From assembly GCF_008693385.1 (NCBI RefSeq), contig NZ_CP044067.1:2771501-2835500 (forward strand): 64,000 bases of DNA. The letters run 5' to 3'. This DNA is from Cupriavidus pauculus. Its GTDB lineage: Bacteria; Pseudomonadota; Gammaproteobacteria; Burkholderiales; Burkholderiaceae. The notes below the pieces were generated by a model. The model was given only the letters and a program-made list of their open reading frames with translations, did not search any database and was not told the origin of the DNA. Positions within the stretch are counted from its first letter, which is position 1. Every line of letters starts with the position of its first letter. Made by a program: the position numbers and the translations under genes. Below, piece after piece: positions 25,648 to 33,191 of the stretch.

Positions 25648-26094
25648 TTACTTCACCGGCGTCAGGATCGGCGCGCCCTTGTCCTTGAGCAACAGCACAA
25701 GGAATCTGGCGGGCTGCGTCTTGCTGGCATTGCGCCCCACGGTATGGACATCGCTGGGACCTTCGTGGAACGACTGCCCCGGTCCGAGCGTCACTTCCTT
25801 GCCACCCTTGACGCCCATGACGATCGACCCTTCGAGCACGTAGATAAAGCCATGCGCGTCGTGGCGATGCACGGGATCCGCGGCACCGGGCGCGTACTCG
25901 ACGGTGATCATCACCGCTTCCTTGCCCGGGTAGTCGGGCAGCGCCTGCGTCATCACGGGCGTGACGGTCACGCCCTCGAAGCCGGCGGCCGCCAGCGCCG
26001 GGCGCGCCACGGCGAGCGCGCCGGCCAGGCACAGCATCGTGCCCAGCCGGGTGCTCCACTGCGGCATGCCGAAACCAGTCTTGGCATTGCCCAT
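25648..26094 (-). CDS. Secreted cupin-domain protein
   Basis: The 148-residue protein has a signal peptide-like N-terminus (LGTMLCLAGALAVARPALAAAGFE, cleavage near residue 36) and a single cupin barrel with metal-binding pattern DPVHRHDAHGFIYVLEGSIVMG and PGQSFHEGPSDVHTVGRN. The histidines and glutamate of these motifs usually bind one metal ion. It follows the AhpD-like gene by four bases, so the two form an operon under the ECF sigma gene just upstream. Periplasmic cupins of this type are often linked to redox stress; the substrate is unknown. Confidence 0.85.
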   Translation of the reverse strand: MGNAKTGFGMPQWSTRLGTMLCLAGALAVARPALAAAGFEGVTVTPVMTQALPDYPGKEAVMITVEYAPGAADPVHRHDAHGFIYVLEGSIVMGVKGGKEVTLGPGQSFHEGPSDVHTVGRNASKTQPARFLVLLLKDKGAPILTPVK

Positions 26095-26098
26095 GGCG

Positions 26099-26581
26099 TT
26101 ACTCCAGGTTGGCCTTGGTGAGCCCGAACATCTTGTCTTGCGTGCCCGGCTCGCTCTGGAACGCGATGTTGACGCGGTTCCAGGCGTTGATGGTCATCAC
26201 GTGGTACGTCAGGTCGACGAGTTCCTGCTCCGAGAACTGGGTACGCACGCGTTCGTACACGTCGTCGGGCACGCCGTGCGGGGGCAGCTGCGTCAGCACT
26301 TCGGTCCACGCGAGCGCGGCGCGTTCGCGCGGCGAGAACAGTTTGGATTCGCGCCAGATGGCCACGTGGTAAAGGCGGAGTTCGCGCTCGCCATGGATCT
26401 TGGCCTGCTTGACGTGCATGTCGAGGCAGAATGCGCAGCCATTGAGCTGCGAGGCGCGGACTTCGATCAGATGCTGGATCGGGCCCTCGATCTTGCTGGC
26501 CTTGCCCAGCGCCATGCTGAACTCGGCGAACTTCTTGAACAATTCGGGGGCTTGCTCGATGTAGTTGAGGCGTTGCGTCAC
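26099..26581 (-). CDS. Carboxymuconolactone decarboxylase-like (AhpD-type) protein
   Basis: The 160-residue protein carries the AhpD active-site pattern NGCAFCLDMHVKQAKIHGE, with C49, C52 and H56, in an all-helical fold (LNYIEQAPELFKKFAEFSMAL, TEVLTQL, VDLTYHVMTINAWNRVNIAF). Such proteins act as thioredoxin-like peroxidase partners or alkylhydroperoxidases. Genes of this kind are the classical partners of ECF41 sigma factors, and an ECF41 gene lies 160 bp upstream in the same direction. The cupin gene follows with a four-base gap. I could not find an ECF41-type promoter (TGTCACA / CGTC) before it. Confidence 0.9.
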   Translation of the reverse strand: MTQRLNYIEQAPELFKKFAEFSMALGKASKIEGPIQHLIEVRASQLNGCAFCLDMHVKQAKIHGERELRLYHVAIWRESKLFSPRERAALAWTEVLTQLPPHGVPDDVYERVRTQFSEQELVDLTYHVMTINAWNRVNIAFQSEPGTQDKMFGLTKANLE

Positions 26582-26741
26582 GGTGGCTCCTGTCGATCTG
26601 AGGGATGGGATCCCGGCGGGAGGGCCGGGGGACCGTGGCAGCCCAGGGGCCGCCGCTCAGAAGAATCTTAGGGAGCCGGAGCGCGCTCCGGTAGGCATGT
26701 GGAGGGGCTCATATTGTTGAGCGCCGGACACCAATGTGGCG

Positions 26742-27632
26742 TCAGGCCGCCAGCCCGGCGCCGCGCCCGGCGGCAATGCGCGCGAGCTTGTCGGGATTGC
26801 GCTGCACGAGGATGCGCACGATGCGCTCGCCGTCGGTCTCGTACGACTGCGCGGACTCGAGTGTCTCGTCCACGTATCGCAGCAGTGCCCATTCGCCATT
26901 GAGCCGCACGAGCTCCACGCGCACCGCCGCGCCAAAGCGGCGGTGCCCCGCGTAGAACAGCTGCGCGATACGGCGCCCGCCCTTGAGCGGCCACGGAAAG
27001 CTTTGCGTCTTGCCGCCGCCGTCGCCGATGAGTTCGGCATCGGGCGCCAGCATGCCGCTGAGCGTGGTGAAGTCCCCGACCGCCATCGCGTGCGCGAACG
27101 CCTGCAGCAGCCGGTGATGGATCTCGCGCGGCACCGCGAAGCGGGGGCGCTCTTCGCGGACCTGCGTGCGTGCGCGGCTTACGAGCTGCCGGCACGCGGC
27201 CTCGCTCTTGCCGACGATGGCGGCCACCTCGCCGTAATCGACGTCGAAGACTTCGCGCAACAGGAACGCCGCGCGTGCCTCGGGCGTCAGCCGTTCCAGC
27301 ACCCTCAGAAAGGCCACGGACAGATCGTCCGCGCGCTCGCGCAGTTCCTCGGGCGTCGGCGGCGAGGCCTCCAGCAACGGCTCGGGCAGCCAGATCCCCG
27401 CATAGTGCTCGCGCTGGACCCTGGCCGCGCGCAGGCGGTCGATCGCGATGCGCGTGGTCACGGCCACGAGCCACGCTTCGGGATTCTCCACGCCGTCACG
27501 GTCCGTGCCGTGCCAGCGCAGCCAGGCATCCTGCACGGCGTCCTCGGCCTCGGCCACCACGCCGAGCATCCGGTAGGCGATACCGAGCAGGCGTGGGCGA
27601 AGCTGATTGAAGGTCCGGGTGAGGTCGTCCAT
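26742..27632 (-). CDS. ECF41-type sigma factor with SnoaL-like C-terminal domain
   Basis: The 296-residue product has sigma region 2 (LTRTFNQLRPRLLGIAYRMLGVVAEAEDAVQDAWLRW, residues 4-40), region 4 (LERLTPEARAAFLLREVFDVDYGEVAAIVGKSEAACRQLVSRAR, about 112-155) and a C-terminal NTF2/SnoaL-like domain. The two diagnostic ECF41 motifs are present: DGGGK at 204-208 and NPDKL at 279-283. In ECF41 proteins this domain replaces the anti-sigma factor and tunes activity. The neighbouring AhpD-like gene is a standard ECF41 target, so it probably controls the AhpD-cupin pair. The start (MDDLTRTF) gives the usual length. Confidence 0.92.
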   Translation of the reverse strand: MDDLTRTFNQLRPRLLGIAYRMLGVVAEAEDAVQDAWLRWHGTDRDGVENPEAWLVAVTTRIAIDRLRAARVQREHYAGIWLPEPLLEASPPTPEELRERADDLSVAFLRVLERLTPEARAAFLLREVFDVDYGEVAAIVGKSEAACRQLVSRARTQVREERPRFAVPREIHHRLLQAFAHAMAVGDFTTLSGMLAPDAELIGDGGGKTQSFPWPLKGGRRIAQLFYAGHRRFGAAVRVELVRLNGEWALLRYVDETLESAQSYETDGERIVRILVQRNPDKLARIAAGRGAGLAA

Positions 27633-27660
27633 GGAGGCGTCGTCGGAAAGTGCCGAGCAG

Positions 27661-27686
27661 TGTCGCGCGAGTGGCTTCCCGCGACA
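27661..27686. promoter_or_regulatory. Inverted repeat upstream of the ECF41 gene
   Basis: TGTCGCG and CGCGACA are separated by 12 bp, and the repeat begins 29 bp before the sigma-factor start codon. The TGTC arms recall the -35 element of ECF41 promoters, but the match is incomplete, so it is only a candidate operator or promoter element. Confidence 0.35.
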
Positions 27687-27895
27687 AGCCTCTTTTGCAG
27701 GCTTTCGCGTGGCGGGTGGCCGGTGAGGGCATCGGAAAAGGCTGATTCCGGTGGGGGTGTTTTGAGAAACGTCCCATATACGGGGAGGGGGGCGATGCGA
27801 AGAATGGCTCTGTCGCCGCGTCGTGGCGATCGTTGCGCAGTCGGCGCCGTGGCGCGCGATGGAAACCGGTTCGGCGCAGAAAGGAGAACCCCTGC

Positions 27896-27967
27896 ATGTA
27901 TCGCATGACCTGTCGCGAGACATCGGACTTCACGATCCCGCCCTTAATACGCGGGGTACCGTCGTGA
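27896..27967 (+). CDS. Possible 23-residue small ORF with a good ribosome binding site
   Basis: An AGGAG at 27882-27886 lies nine bases before an ATG that opens a short frame (MYRMTCRETS... ending VPS). Its stop falls inside the small palindrome ACCGTC-GT-GACGGT, and a perfect 12-bp hairpin follows 15 bp later. I do not recognise the peptide. It could be a small protein, a leader peptide or part of a small RNA, or chance. It is the only gene-like feature in the 410-bp gap between the sigma-factor gene and the cytochrome gene. Confidence 0.3.
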   Translation: MYRMTCRETSDFTIPPLIRGVPS

Positions 27968-27982
27968 CGGTGTCTTGAGGGG

Positions 27983-28010
27983 CCGGACGGTCCCATCGGG
28001 GACCGTCCGG
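27983..28010. terminator. Perfect 12-bp stem hairpin between sigma-factor and cytochrome genes
   Basis: CCGGACGGTCCC pairs with GGGACCGTCCGG around the loop ATCG. On the plus strand TTT follows, so it could terminate a plus-strand transcript that includes the small ORF at 27896; on the minus strand, where the cytochrome gene ends 32 bp earlier, there is no T run. Confidence 0.5.
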
Positions 28011-28042
28011 TTTACAGGCTTGGTAACGGCGTTACGACATTG

Positions 28043-28369
28043 TCACTGGGGCTTGAGGCCGTTGTAGAACGCGGCGAGATTGGCGATGTCCGCGTCGGAC
28101 AGGGGCTTCGCCATCATGTTCATCATCTCGTCCTTGCGCTTGCCCGAGCGGTAGTCCTTCAGCGCCTTGATCAGGTACGGCTCCGTCTGCCCCGCAAGGT
28201 TGGGCGCTTCGGGCAGCTTGGACATGCCGTCGAGACCATGGCAGGCGGAACACTGCACCGCCTTCGCGCGGCCCGCCTGCGCGTCGGCGGCCATGGCTGG
28301 CACGGTGCCGGCCACGAGGGCCGTGGCCAGCGAGAAGCAAAGCACCGCGTTCCGTAACGCTACCGTCAT
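28043..28369 (-). CDS. Periplasmic class I c-type cytochrome
   Basis: The 108-residue protein has a signal peptide (about 27 residues, ending PAMAA) and one haem c site CSACHG (C40, C43, H44); the axial methionine is one of those in MMNMMAKPLSD. LSDADIANLAAFYNGL near the C-terminus is typical of the short cytochromes of the c553/c5 group. It lies 28 bp after the sugar dehydrogenase gene, so it is probably the electron acceptor of that PQQ enzyme, passing electrons to the respiratory chain. Confidence 0.9.
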   Translation of the reverse strand: MTVALRNAVLCFSLATALVAGTVPAMAADAQAGRAKAVQCSACHGLDGMSKLPEAPNLAGQTEPYLIKALKDYRSGKRKDEMMNMMAKPLSDADIANLAAFYNGLKPQ

Positions 28370-28397
28370 GTTGACCCCTTCATTGAGACTCCTTCAT

Positions 28398-29663
28398 TTA
28401 CTTTGCCCCGGCATACGAGATGCGATAGATCGCGCCGGCATAGTCGTCCGACACCAGCAGCGACCCGTCCGCGAGCGGCATCACATCGACCGGGCGGCCC
28501 ATGTATTCGCCGGTGGGCGTAAGCCAGCCTTCGGCAAAGACCTCGGTCTCGCCCGCGGTGCCGTCGGACTTGACCGCCGTGTACATGATGCGCGCGCCGA
28601 TCGGCTTGGTACGGTTCCACGAGCCGTGCTCGGCCGCGAACACGCCGCCCTTGTACTTGGCCGGGAACATGCTGCCCGAGTAGAACGTCATGCCGAGGTC
28701 GGCCGCATGCGCGGCGTATTCGACTTCGGGGAACACCACGTTCGCGGGCACCTTGGCATCCTTGTACTCCACGGTGCGTACCTTGCCGCCGCCGTACCAC
28801 GGGAAACCGAAATTCAACCCGGCCTTGGGCGCGCGATTGAGTTCGCCCGGCGGCTGGTCGTCGCCCATGCCGTCCACCTGGTTGTCGGTGAACCACAACA
28901 CCTTGTCGGCCGGATTGAAGTCCATGCCGACCGAATTGCGGATGCCGAGCGCGAAGACCTCGCGGTTCTTGCCGTCCTGATCCATGCGGATGATGCCCGC
29001 GAGGCCGGCCTTGTCGAGCGCGGCCAGCTTGTCCTTCGGCGGCACGTTCCACGGCTGGCCGAGCGTGATGTACAGCTTCTTGTCCGGACCGATGCGGCAG
29101 GTGCGGGCGCCGTGGTTGAAGCTCTCGAACTCGGTCGGAATCAGCTTGCCCTGCGGCACGACCACGCCGGCGGCCACGTCGGGGCCGCCTTCGCCGAAGA
29201 ATTGCGCGGCCGGGAACGCCAGCACGCGGTTCTGCTCGACGACGTACAGCACGCCGTCGGGCGAGAAGCAGACGCCGTTCGGTACCTTGAAGGCGATCGA
29301 CGTGGCAAAGGCCACCACATCGTCGGCCACGCGCCGTTTGGTGCGGTCCGTGATCTGCCAGACGCGATTCTTGCGCGTGCCCGCGAACACCACGCCCGTC
29401 GACGGTTCCACCGCCATATGGCGCGCGTCGGGCACGACCGCATAGAGCTCGATCTTGAAGCCCTGCGGCAGCTTGATCGCCTTGAGATTCTCCCGCAGCG
29501 CGTCCGCCTTCTGCCCGGTCTGCGGCACGCTTTCGGGCGTGGCGGTACCGGTCGGCTTGAACTGCTGGAGCTTGCTGAGATTGTTGTCGGCCGCGAAGGC
29601 CGGGGTGGCGGCGGCCAGCCACGCTGCGGCGGCCAACGGCAGGAGCCTTGGAAGGTAGCTCAT
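28398..29663 (-). CDS. PQQ-dependent sugar dehydrogenase (sorbosone/glucose dehydrogenase-like beta-propeller)
   Basis: The 421-residue protein has a signal peptide (LPLAAAAWLAAATPAFA) and a six-bladed beta-propeller of the soluble glucose/L-sorbosone dehydrogenase family. Typical strands are IELYAVVPDARHMAVEPSTGVVFAGT, GVCFSPDGVLYVVEQNRVLAFP, GARTCRIGPDKKLYITLGQP, and AAEHGSWNRTKPIGARIMYT. It should oxidise an aldose or a related sugar in the periplasm with PQQ and pass electrons to the cytochrome c encoded 28 bp downstream. No PQQ biosynthesis gene is in the window. A CCTATA-N6-TATAGG motif lies 195 bp upstream of the start codon. Confidence 0.88.
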   Translation of the reverse strand: MSYLPRLLPLAAAAWLAAATPAFAADNNLSKLQQFKPTGTATPESVPQTGQKADALRENLKAIKLPQGFKIELYAVVPDARHMAVEPSTGVVFAGTRKNRVWQITDRTKRRVADDVVAFATSIAFKVPNGVCFSPDGVLYVVEQNRVLAFPAAQFFGEGGPDVAAGVVVPQGKLIPTEFESFNHGARTCRIGPDKKLYITLGQPWNVPPKDKLAALDKAGLAGIIRMDQDGKNREVFALGIRNSVGMDFNPADKVLWFTDNQVDGMGDDQPPGELNRAPKAGLNFGFPWYGGGKVRTVEYKDAKVPANVVFPEVEYAAHAADLGMTFYSGSMFPAKYKGGVFAAEHGSWNRTKPIGARIMYTAVKSDGTAGETEVFAEGWLTPTGEYMGRPVDVMPLADGSLLVSDDYAGAIYRISYAGAK

Positions 29664-29857
29664 GGGATTGTCTCCGGAGGTTTCTGTCTACTTTTGAGCC
29701 CGCGACTGCAAAAGGAACAACCATCCAACGGAACGTCGCCACGTTCGCTCGGATCCCCTGCCTGGCGGGGTGATGACACGACGGGTATGACAGGAAAGAG
29801 CTTAGGACAAACTTTTGTGCTGTGGAAAGCTCGATTTCCGGAGGAGACGGGTGGGGA

Positions 29858-29875
29858 CCTATATCTAGGTATAGG
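29858..29875. promoter_or_regulatory. CCTATA-N6-TATAGG motif, copy 1
   Basis: Perfect inverted repeat CCTATA and TATAGG with a TCTAGG spacer, in the 289-bp gap between the small secreted protein gene and the sugar dehydrogenase gene. It starts 195 bp before the dehydrogenase start codon. Three more copies with the same spacing occur within the next 4.1 kb. The gap shows no gene. Confidence 0.6.
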
Positions 29876-29952
29876 GAGCGGGACGCTGTGAGCGGGCCGC
29901 AACGGGCCCGGAGGGCCCCCCTGGGGCGGGGGACCCGATAAAAAACCGGGGC

Positions 29953-30306
29953 TTAGCCCGCCGTGTGCTTCCCATCCTGGTCCGGCGGCGCCGAGACGCC
30001 GGTCCGGTCCATCCCGGCGAATACGCCGGAGAAGCCGTTGGAAGCGGTATGGCTCGAGCCATCGGGCAGCCAGTCGGTCATCCGGCTGATGGCGCCGTTG
30101 CCATCGTCGGCGCGCCCGCGCGCGCCTTCCGCGTAGGGGTCTCGGGCGCCTTCGGCGTAGGGGTCTCGCGGTCCGTTATGGAACGTGTAGCCATAGCGGT
30201 CACCGGAAGTGGCGCTCGTGCGCGGCTCCGAGGCGGAAGCGTTGGCGAGCGAGGCGGCGCCGGCGATCAGGGCGGCCAGCGAGAAATGAATGATGCGTTG
30301 CGTCAT
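29953..30306 (-). CDS. Small secreted protein with RDPYAEGA repeats
   Basis: The 117-residue product has a signal peptide (MTQRIIHFSLAALIAGAASLANASA, cleavage near residue 25). The mature part is hydrophilic with two direct copies of RDPYAEGA (residues 47-62) and no cysteine. I recognise no family; it looks like the small secreted stress or surface proteins common in Burkholderiaceae. It is encoded on the same strand as the PQQ dehydrogenase, 289 bp upstream of that gene. A motif copy (30504) lies 198 bp before its start, at nearly the same distance as the copy before the dehydrogenase. Confidence 0.65.
   Translation of the reverse strand: MTQRIIHFSLAALIAGAASLANASASEPRTSATSGDRYGYTFHNGPRDPYAEGARDPYAEGARGRADDGNGAISRMTDWLPDGSSHTASNGFSGVFAGMDRTGVSAPPDQDGKHTAG
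30121..30168 (-). repeat. 24-bp tandem repeat, two copies, in the small secreted protein gene
   Basis: Two adjacent 24-bp units, differing at a few bases, encode RDPYAEGA twice. Confidence 0.9.
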
Positions 30307-30503
30307 GTCGAACTCCGCAGAGAGTCAAATGGGCATCTGGTCTGCTCCCCAGCCAGGGCCCTTGTCGAGGGGCGGTGTGGATTCAAGACATCCCGGCCGA
30401 GGTGCCACCCCCGTGCACCACGGCCGTGCCTGAATCCTAGGGAGCAAGGCGCGCGAGCGCAGCCATCCATGCGGACGCCCGGACCGCGCATAGGTCTCGG
30501 GAC

Positions 30504-30521
30504 CCTATCCGCCTGTATGGG
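30504..30521. promoter_or_regulatory. CCTATA-N6-TATAGG motif, copy 2 (degenerate)
   Basis: CCTATC-CGCCTG-TATGGG matches the motif with one change in each arm. It lies in the 526-bp gap between the small secreted protein gene and the receiver gene, 198 bp before the start of the former. Apart from this and copy 3, the gap shows no gene. Confidence 0.45.
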
Positions 30522-30791
30522 CGTGGCGATGCAGAAGGGCAGCCCGTGGTGAAATCGGGATGGGAAACGCCGAAACAGGGATTGGGCACCGGGAAATGCG
30601 AGCGGAGTGATGTGTGCGTTTCCCGGCATTGACGCGATGCGGCATTTTGTCGCGTGAATGGGGTTTCGCTTTTGTCCGACATCGCAGACAATGCTGCCGC
30701 TGACGATTGCGTAGTAGTACGTAGTGGTTGCGCACTCGATCACGTTTTCCGCAATTCGCACGGACTCGGGCGAGGGGTTCGCCTTCGCCCG

Positions 30792-30809
30792 CCTATACGA
30801 ACATATAGT
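30792..30809. promoter_or_regulatory. CCTATA-N6-TATAGG motif, copy 3
   Basis: CCTATA-CGAACA-TATAGT: the left arm is perfect and the right arm differs only in its last base. It lies 23 bp before the ATG of the receiver-only regulator, close to where a promoter would be expected. Confidence 0.5.
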
Positions 30810-30832
30810 TATCCGGGCGGAGGGCCACCCCT

Positions 30833-31279
30833 ATGATCCGGCCCACGGGTGCTGCGACGATTGGGTTGCAGATCGCCGCATGCTCACGAGGCTGGGGTAC
30901 TCGCTTGCAGAACACGCTGATTGTTGCAATCGTCGACGATGACGAATCCGTTCGCCTGGCTACGTCCAGGCTTGTCCGTTCGCTGGGTTGGGAGGTGCGG
31001 CCGTATGATTCGGCGCGCGCGTTCCTGGACTCGGGAAGGATTGGCGAAGCGGACTGTGTCATCACGGATTTCCAGATGCCTGGCATGACCGGGCTGGAGA
31101 TGCAGCGCACATTGACCGAGCGCCATTATTCGGTGCCGGTTATCTTCATCACTGCCTACTGCACGGATGCGGTCAGGCGGCAGGCGCTCGACAGTGGCGC
31201 GATGTCGGTGCTGCCGAAACCCGTGGATGGTGCATCGGTGAAGGCCTGTCTCGAGCGGGTGGCATTGGACGCGGGATAA
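30833..31279 (+). CDS. Receiver-only response regulator (FixJ-type REC domain)
   Basis: The 148-residue protein consists of a receiver domain with no output domain. The acidic pocket is VAIVDDDES (D35-D37), the phosphoacceptor is D79 in CVITDFQMPGMTG, and T107 (FITAYC) and K129 (LPKPVD) complete the site. It resembles the receivers of FixJ-type regulators and could act as a phosphate sink or as a second target of the PAS kinase encoded 118 bp downstream. The ATG has GGAGGG about ten bases upstream; an internal TTG directly before LQNTLIVAIVDDDE is an alternative start, since the first 24 residues are not receiver-like. Confidence 0.8.
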   Translation: MIRPTGAATIGLQIAACSRGWGTRLQNTLIVAIVDDDESVRLATSRLVRSLGWEVRPYDSARAFLDSGRIGEADCVITDFQMPGMTGLEMQRTLTERHYSVPVIFITAYCTDAVRRQALDSGAMSVLPKPVDGASVKACLERVALDAG

Positions 31280-31397
31280 ATTCCCGCAAACCACGCACGC
31301 CCCCAGCACGGAACATCGCACGGACCCTCGCATCGAAGTCCCCGGCCGCGGCGCCGGGTGGTTTGCCACGCGCGCGCCGTGGCACAATCGGCTCCCC

Positions 31398-33191
31398 ATG
31401 CATCCCAACTCCCGAATGCTGTCGATCATCGCCGGGGTTTGTGCGTTGACCATATTCATGGTCGATGCGATGACCCCACTGGACATCGCTATCGCGGTGC
31501 TCTACGTCGTTGTCGTGCTGCTGGTGGCGTCCACCGGCTCGCGCAAGGCCACCATCACCGCCAGCGCGATCTGCGCGGTGCTGACGGTGCTCGGCTATCT
31601 GATCTCCACGCCGCCGAATTCCGGGGTGGCGCCGCTCGCGCGCTGCTTCGTCAGCCTGCTGGCCAACAGCACGGCCACGCTGCTGGCCTTGCGCGGGCTC
31701 GGCAACACCGCGCGCCTGCGCGAGCAGATCCAGATGCTGAACCTCACGCACGACGCCATCGTCGTGCACGACATGGACGACATCATCACGTTCTGGAACC
31801 GGGGCGCGCATGAAGTCTACGGCTGGACGGCCGCCGAGGCCGTCGGCCAGTCGATCCACGCGCTGACGCGCACCACGTTCCCGATCCCGATCGAGCATAT
31901 CCACGACGAACTGCTGCGCGTGGGCCACTGGGACGGCGAGGTGCAGCGCGTGCGCAAGGACGGCCAGCTGCTGACCATTTCCAGCAGGTGGGCATTGTGG
32001 CGCGACGCGCGCGGTAACCCGGTGGCGATCGTCGCGACCAGCAACGACATTACGGACCGCAAGCGCGCGGAAGCCGCGCTCGCGCGCAGCGAGGCGTTCC
32101 TGTCCGAGGCCCAGCGGCTCAGCAAGACCGGGAGCATGGCGCTCCAGCCGCCGTACTCGGAAATGACGTGGTCGCCTGAAGCGTATCGGATTCTCGGTTA
32201 CGATCGCGATGTCACGCCGTCGCCGGAGCTCATCGCCGCGCGCACGCACCCGGACGACCTTGCGCGCGTCAGCGCGTCCCGGCAGATGTTGCGCGAAGGG
32301 AAGCCCTATATCGATCTCGAGCACCGATTATTGATGCCCGATGGCAGTATTCGGTATGTGCACTTCGTCGCGCGGCGTACCAACGCCGCGCCGCTGCTTC
32401 CGGAGTATGTGGGCGCGCTGATGGACGTCACCGATGCGGCTGTCACGCAGGAAGCGTTACAGCGTTCGCAGGCGGAACTCGCGCACGTGACGCGCGTCAC
32501 AACACTCGGCGAGCTGGCGGCATCCATCGCCCACGAGGTCAGCCAGCCGCTGGCGGCGATCGTGACGTGCGGCGACTCGGCCGTGCGCTGGCTGGATCGC
32601 GCGCCGCCCGATATCGCCGAAGCCCAGCTGTCGATCGGGCAGATGGTCCGCGATGCGCGCCGCGCCACGGATATCATCCATCAGATCCGTTCGATGGCGA
32701 AAAAGCGCGATCCGGTCTACGAGCGACTGGACCTCAACGTGCTCGTAACGGAAGCCGCCAGCCTGGTGCGGCGAGAATTCCAGGCCAACCGCGTGGAGCC
32801 GGATATCCGGCTCGCGCCGACGGCACTCTATGTGTCGGGAGACCGCGTGCAGCTCCATCAGGTCCTGATCAACCTGCTGGTGAACGCGGTACAGGCGATG
32901 GCGTCCATTCGCGACCGCCGCAGGGATTTGTGGGTCGTCACCGAGCGCGTGCAGGGCGTGCGCTATGCGGCGATCACCGTACGGGATGCCGGCTGCGGAT
33001 TTCCGCCGGCGGATGCGGACAAGCTGTTCAACGCGTTTTACTCCACAAAAAAGGACGGCATGGGAATGGGGTTGTCAATCTGCCGCTCGATCGTCGAAGC
33101 CCATGGAGGAAGAATATGGGCCGAATCGCCTCCGGAGAGAGGTGCGACGCTACGGGTGGAACTTCCGTTGCATGAGGAGGTACTCCAATGA
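31398..33191 (+). CDS. Membrane-bound PAS sensor histidine kinase (FixL/TodS-like)
   Basis: The 597-residue protein has four hydrophobic N-terminal segments (about residues 8-25, 29-46, 52-70 and 78-100), two PAS domains (about 112-222 and 240-350, with DAIVVHDMDDIITFWNRGAHEVYGW and WSPEAYRILGYDRDVTPSPE), a HisKA dimerisation domain with H379 in ASIAHEVSQPLAAI, and an HATPase domain with LINLLVNAVQAM, DAGCGF and GMGMGLSICRSIVEAHGG. It is an orthodox kinase of the HPK4/FixL type. Its stop overlaps the start of the cognate FixJ-type regulator. The signal sensed cannot be told. Confidence 0.93.
   Translation: MHPNSRMLSIIAGVCALTIFMVDAMTPLDIAIAVLYVVVVLLVASTGSRKATITASAICAVLTVLGYLISTPPNSGVAPLARCFVSLLANSTATLLALRGLGNTARLREQIQMLNLTHDAIVVHDMDDIITFWNRGAHEVYGWTAAEAVGQSIHALTRTTFPIPIEHIHDELLRVGHWDGEVQRVRKDGQLLTISSRWALWRDARGNPVAIVATSNDITDRKRAEAALARSEAFLSEAQRLSKTGSMALQPPYSEMTWSPEAYRILGYDRDVTPSPELIAARTHPDDLARVSASRQMLREGKPYIDLEHRLLMPDGSIRYVHFVARRTNAAPLLPEYVGALMDVTDAAVTQEALQRSQAELAHVTRVTTLGELAASIAHEVSQPLAAIVTCGDSAVRWLDRAPPDIAEAQLSIGQMVRDARRATDIIHQIRSMAKKRDPVYERLDLNVLVTEAASLVRREFQANRVEPDIRLAPTALYVSGDRVQLHQVLINLLVNAVQAMASIRDRRRDLWVVTERVQGVRYAAITVRDAGCGFPPADADKLFNAFYSTKKDGMGMGLSICRSIVEAHGGRIWAESPPERGATLRVELPLHEEVLQ

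Noticed and set aside
23214..25688. Open frame of over 800 codons on the plus strand across ohr, the NmrA-like gene and a LysR gene
   Set aside because: It crosses three recognisable genes on the other strand and has no recognisable motif; it is a GC-rich shadow frame.
26582..26741. ECF41-type promoter before the AhpD-like gene
   Set aside because: No TGTCACA followed by CGTC at a suitable distance could be read on the minus strand. The palindrome CCGGAGCGCGCTCCGG at 26676-26691 is present but does not match a promoter.
26736..27908. Plus-strand open frame opposite the ECF41 gene
   Set aside because: It is fully antisense to a sigma factor with diagnostic motifs and has Arg/His-rich shadow composition.
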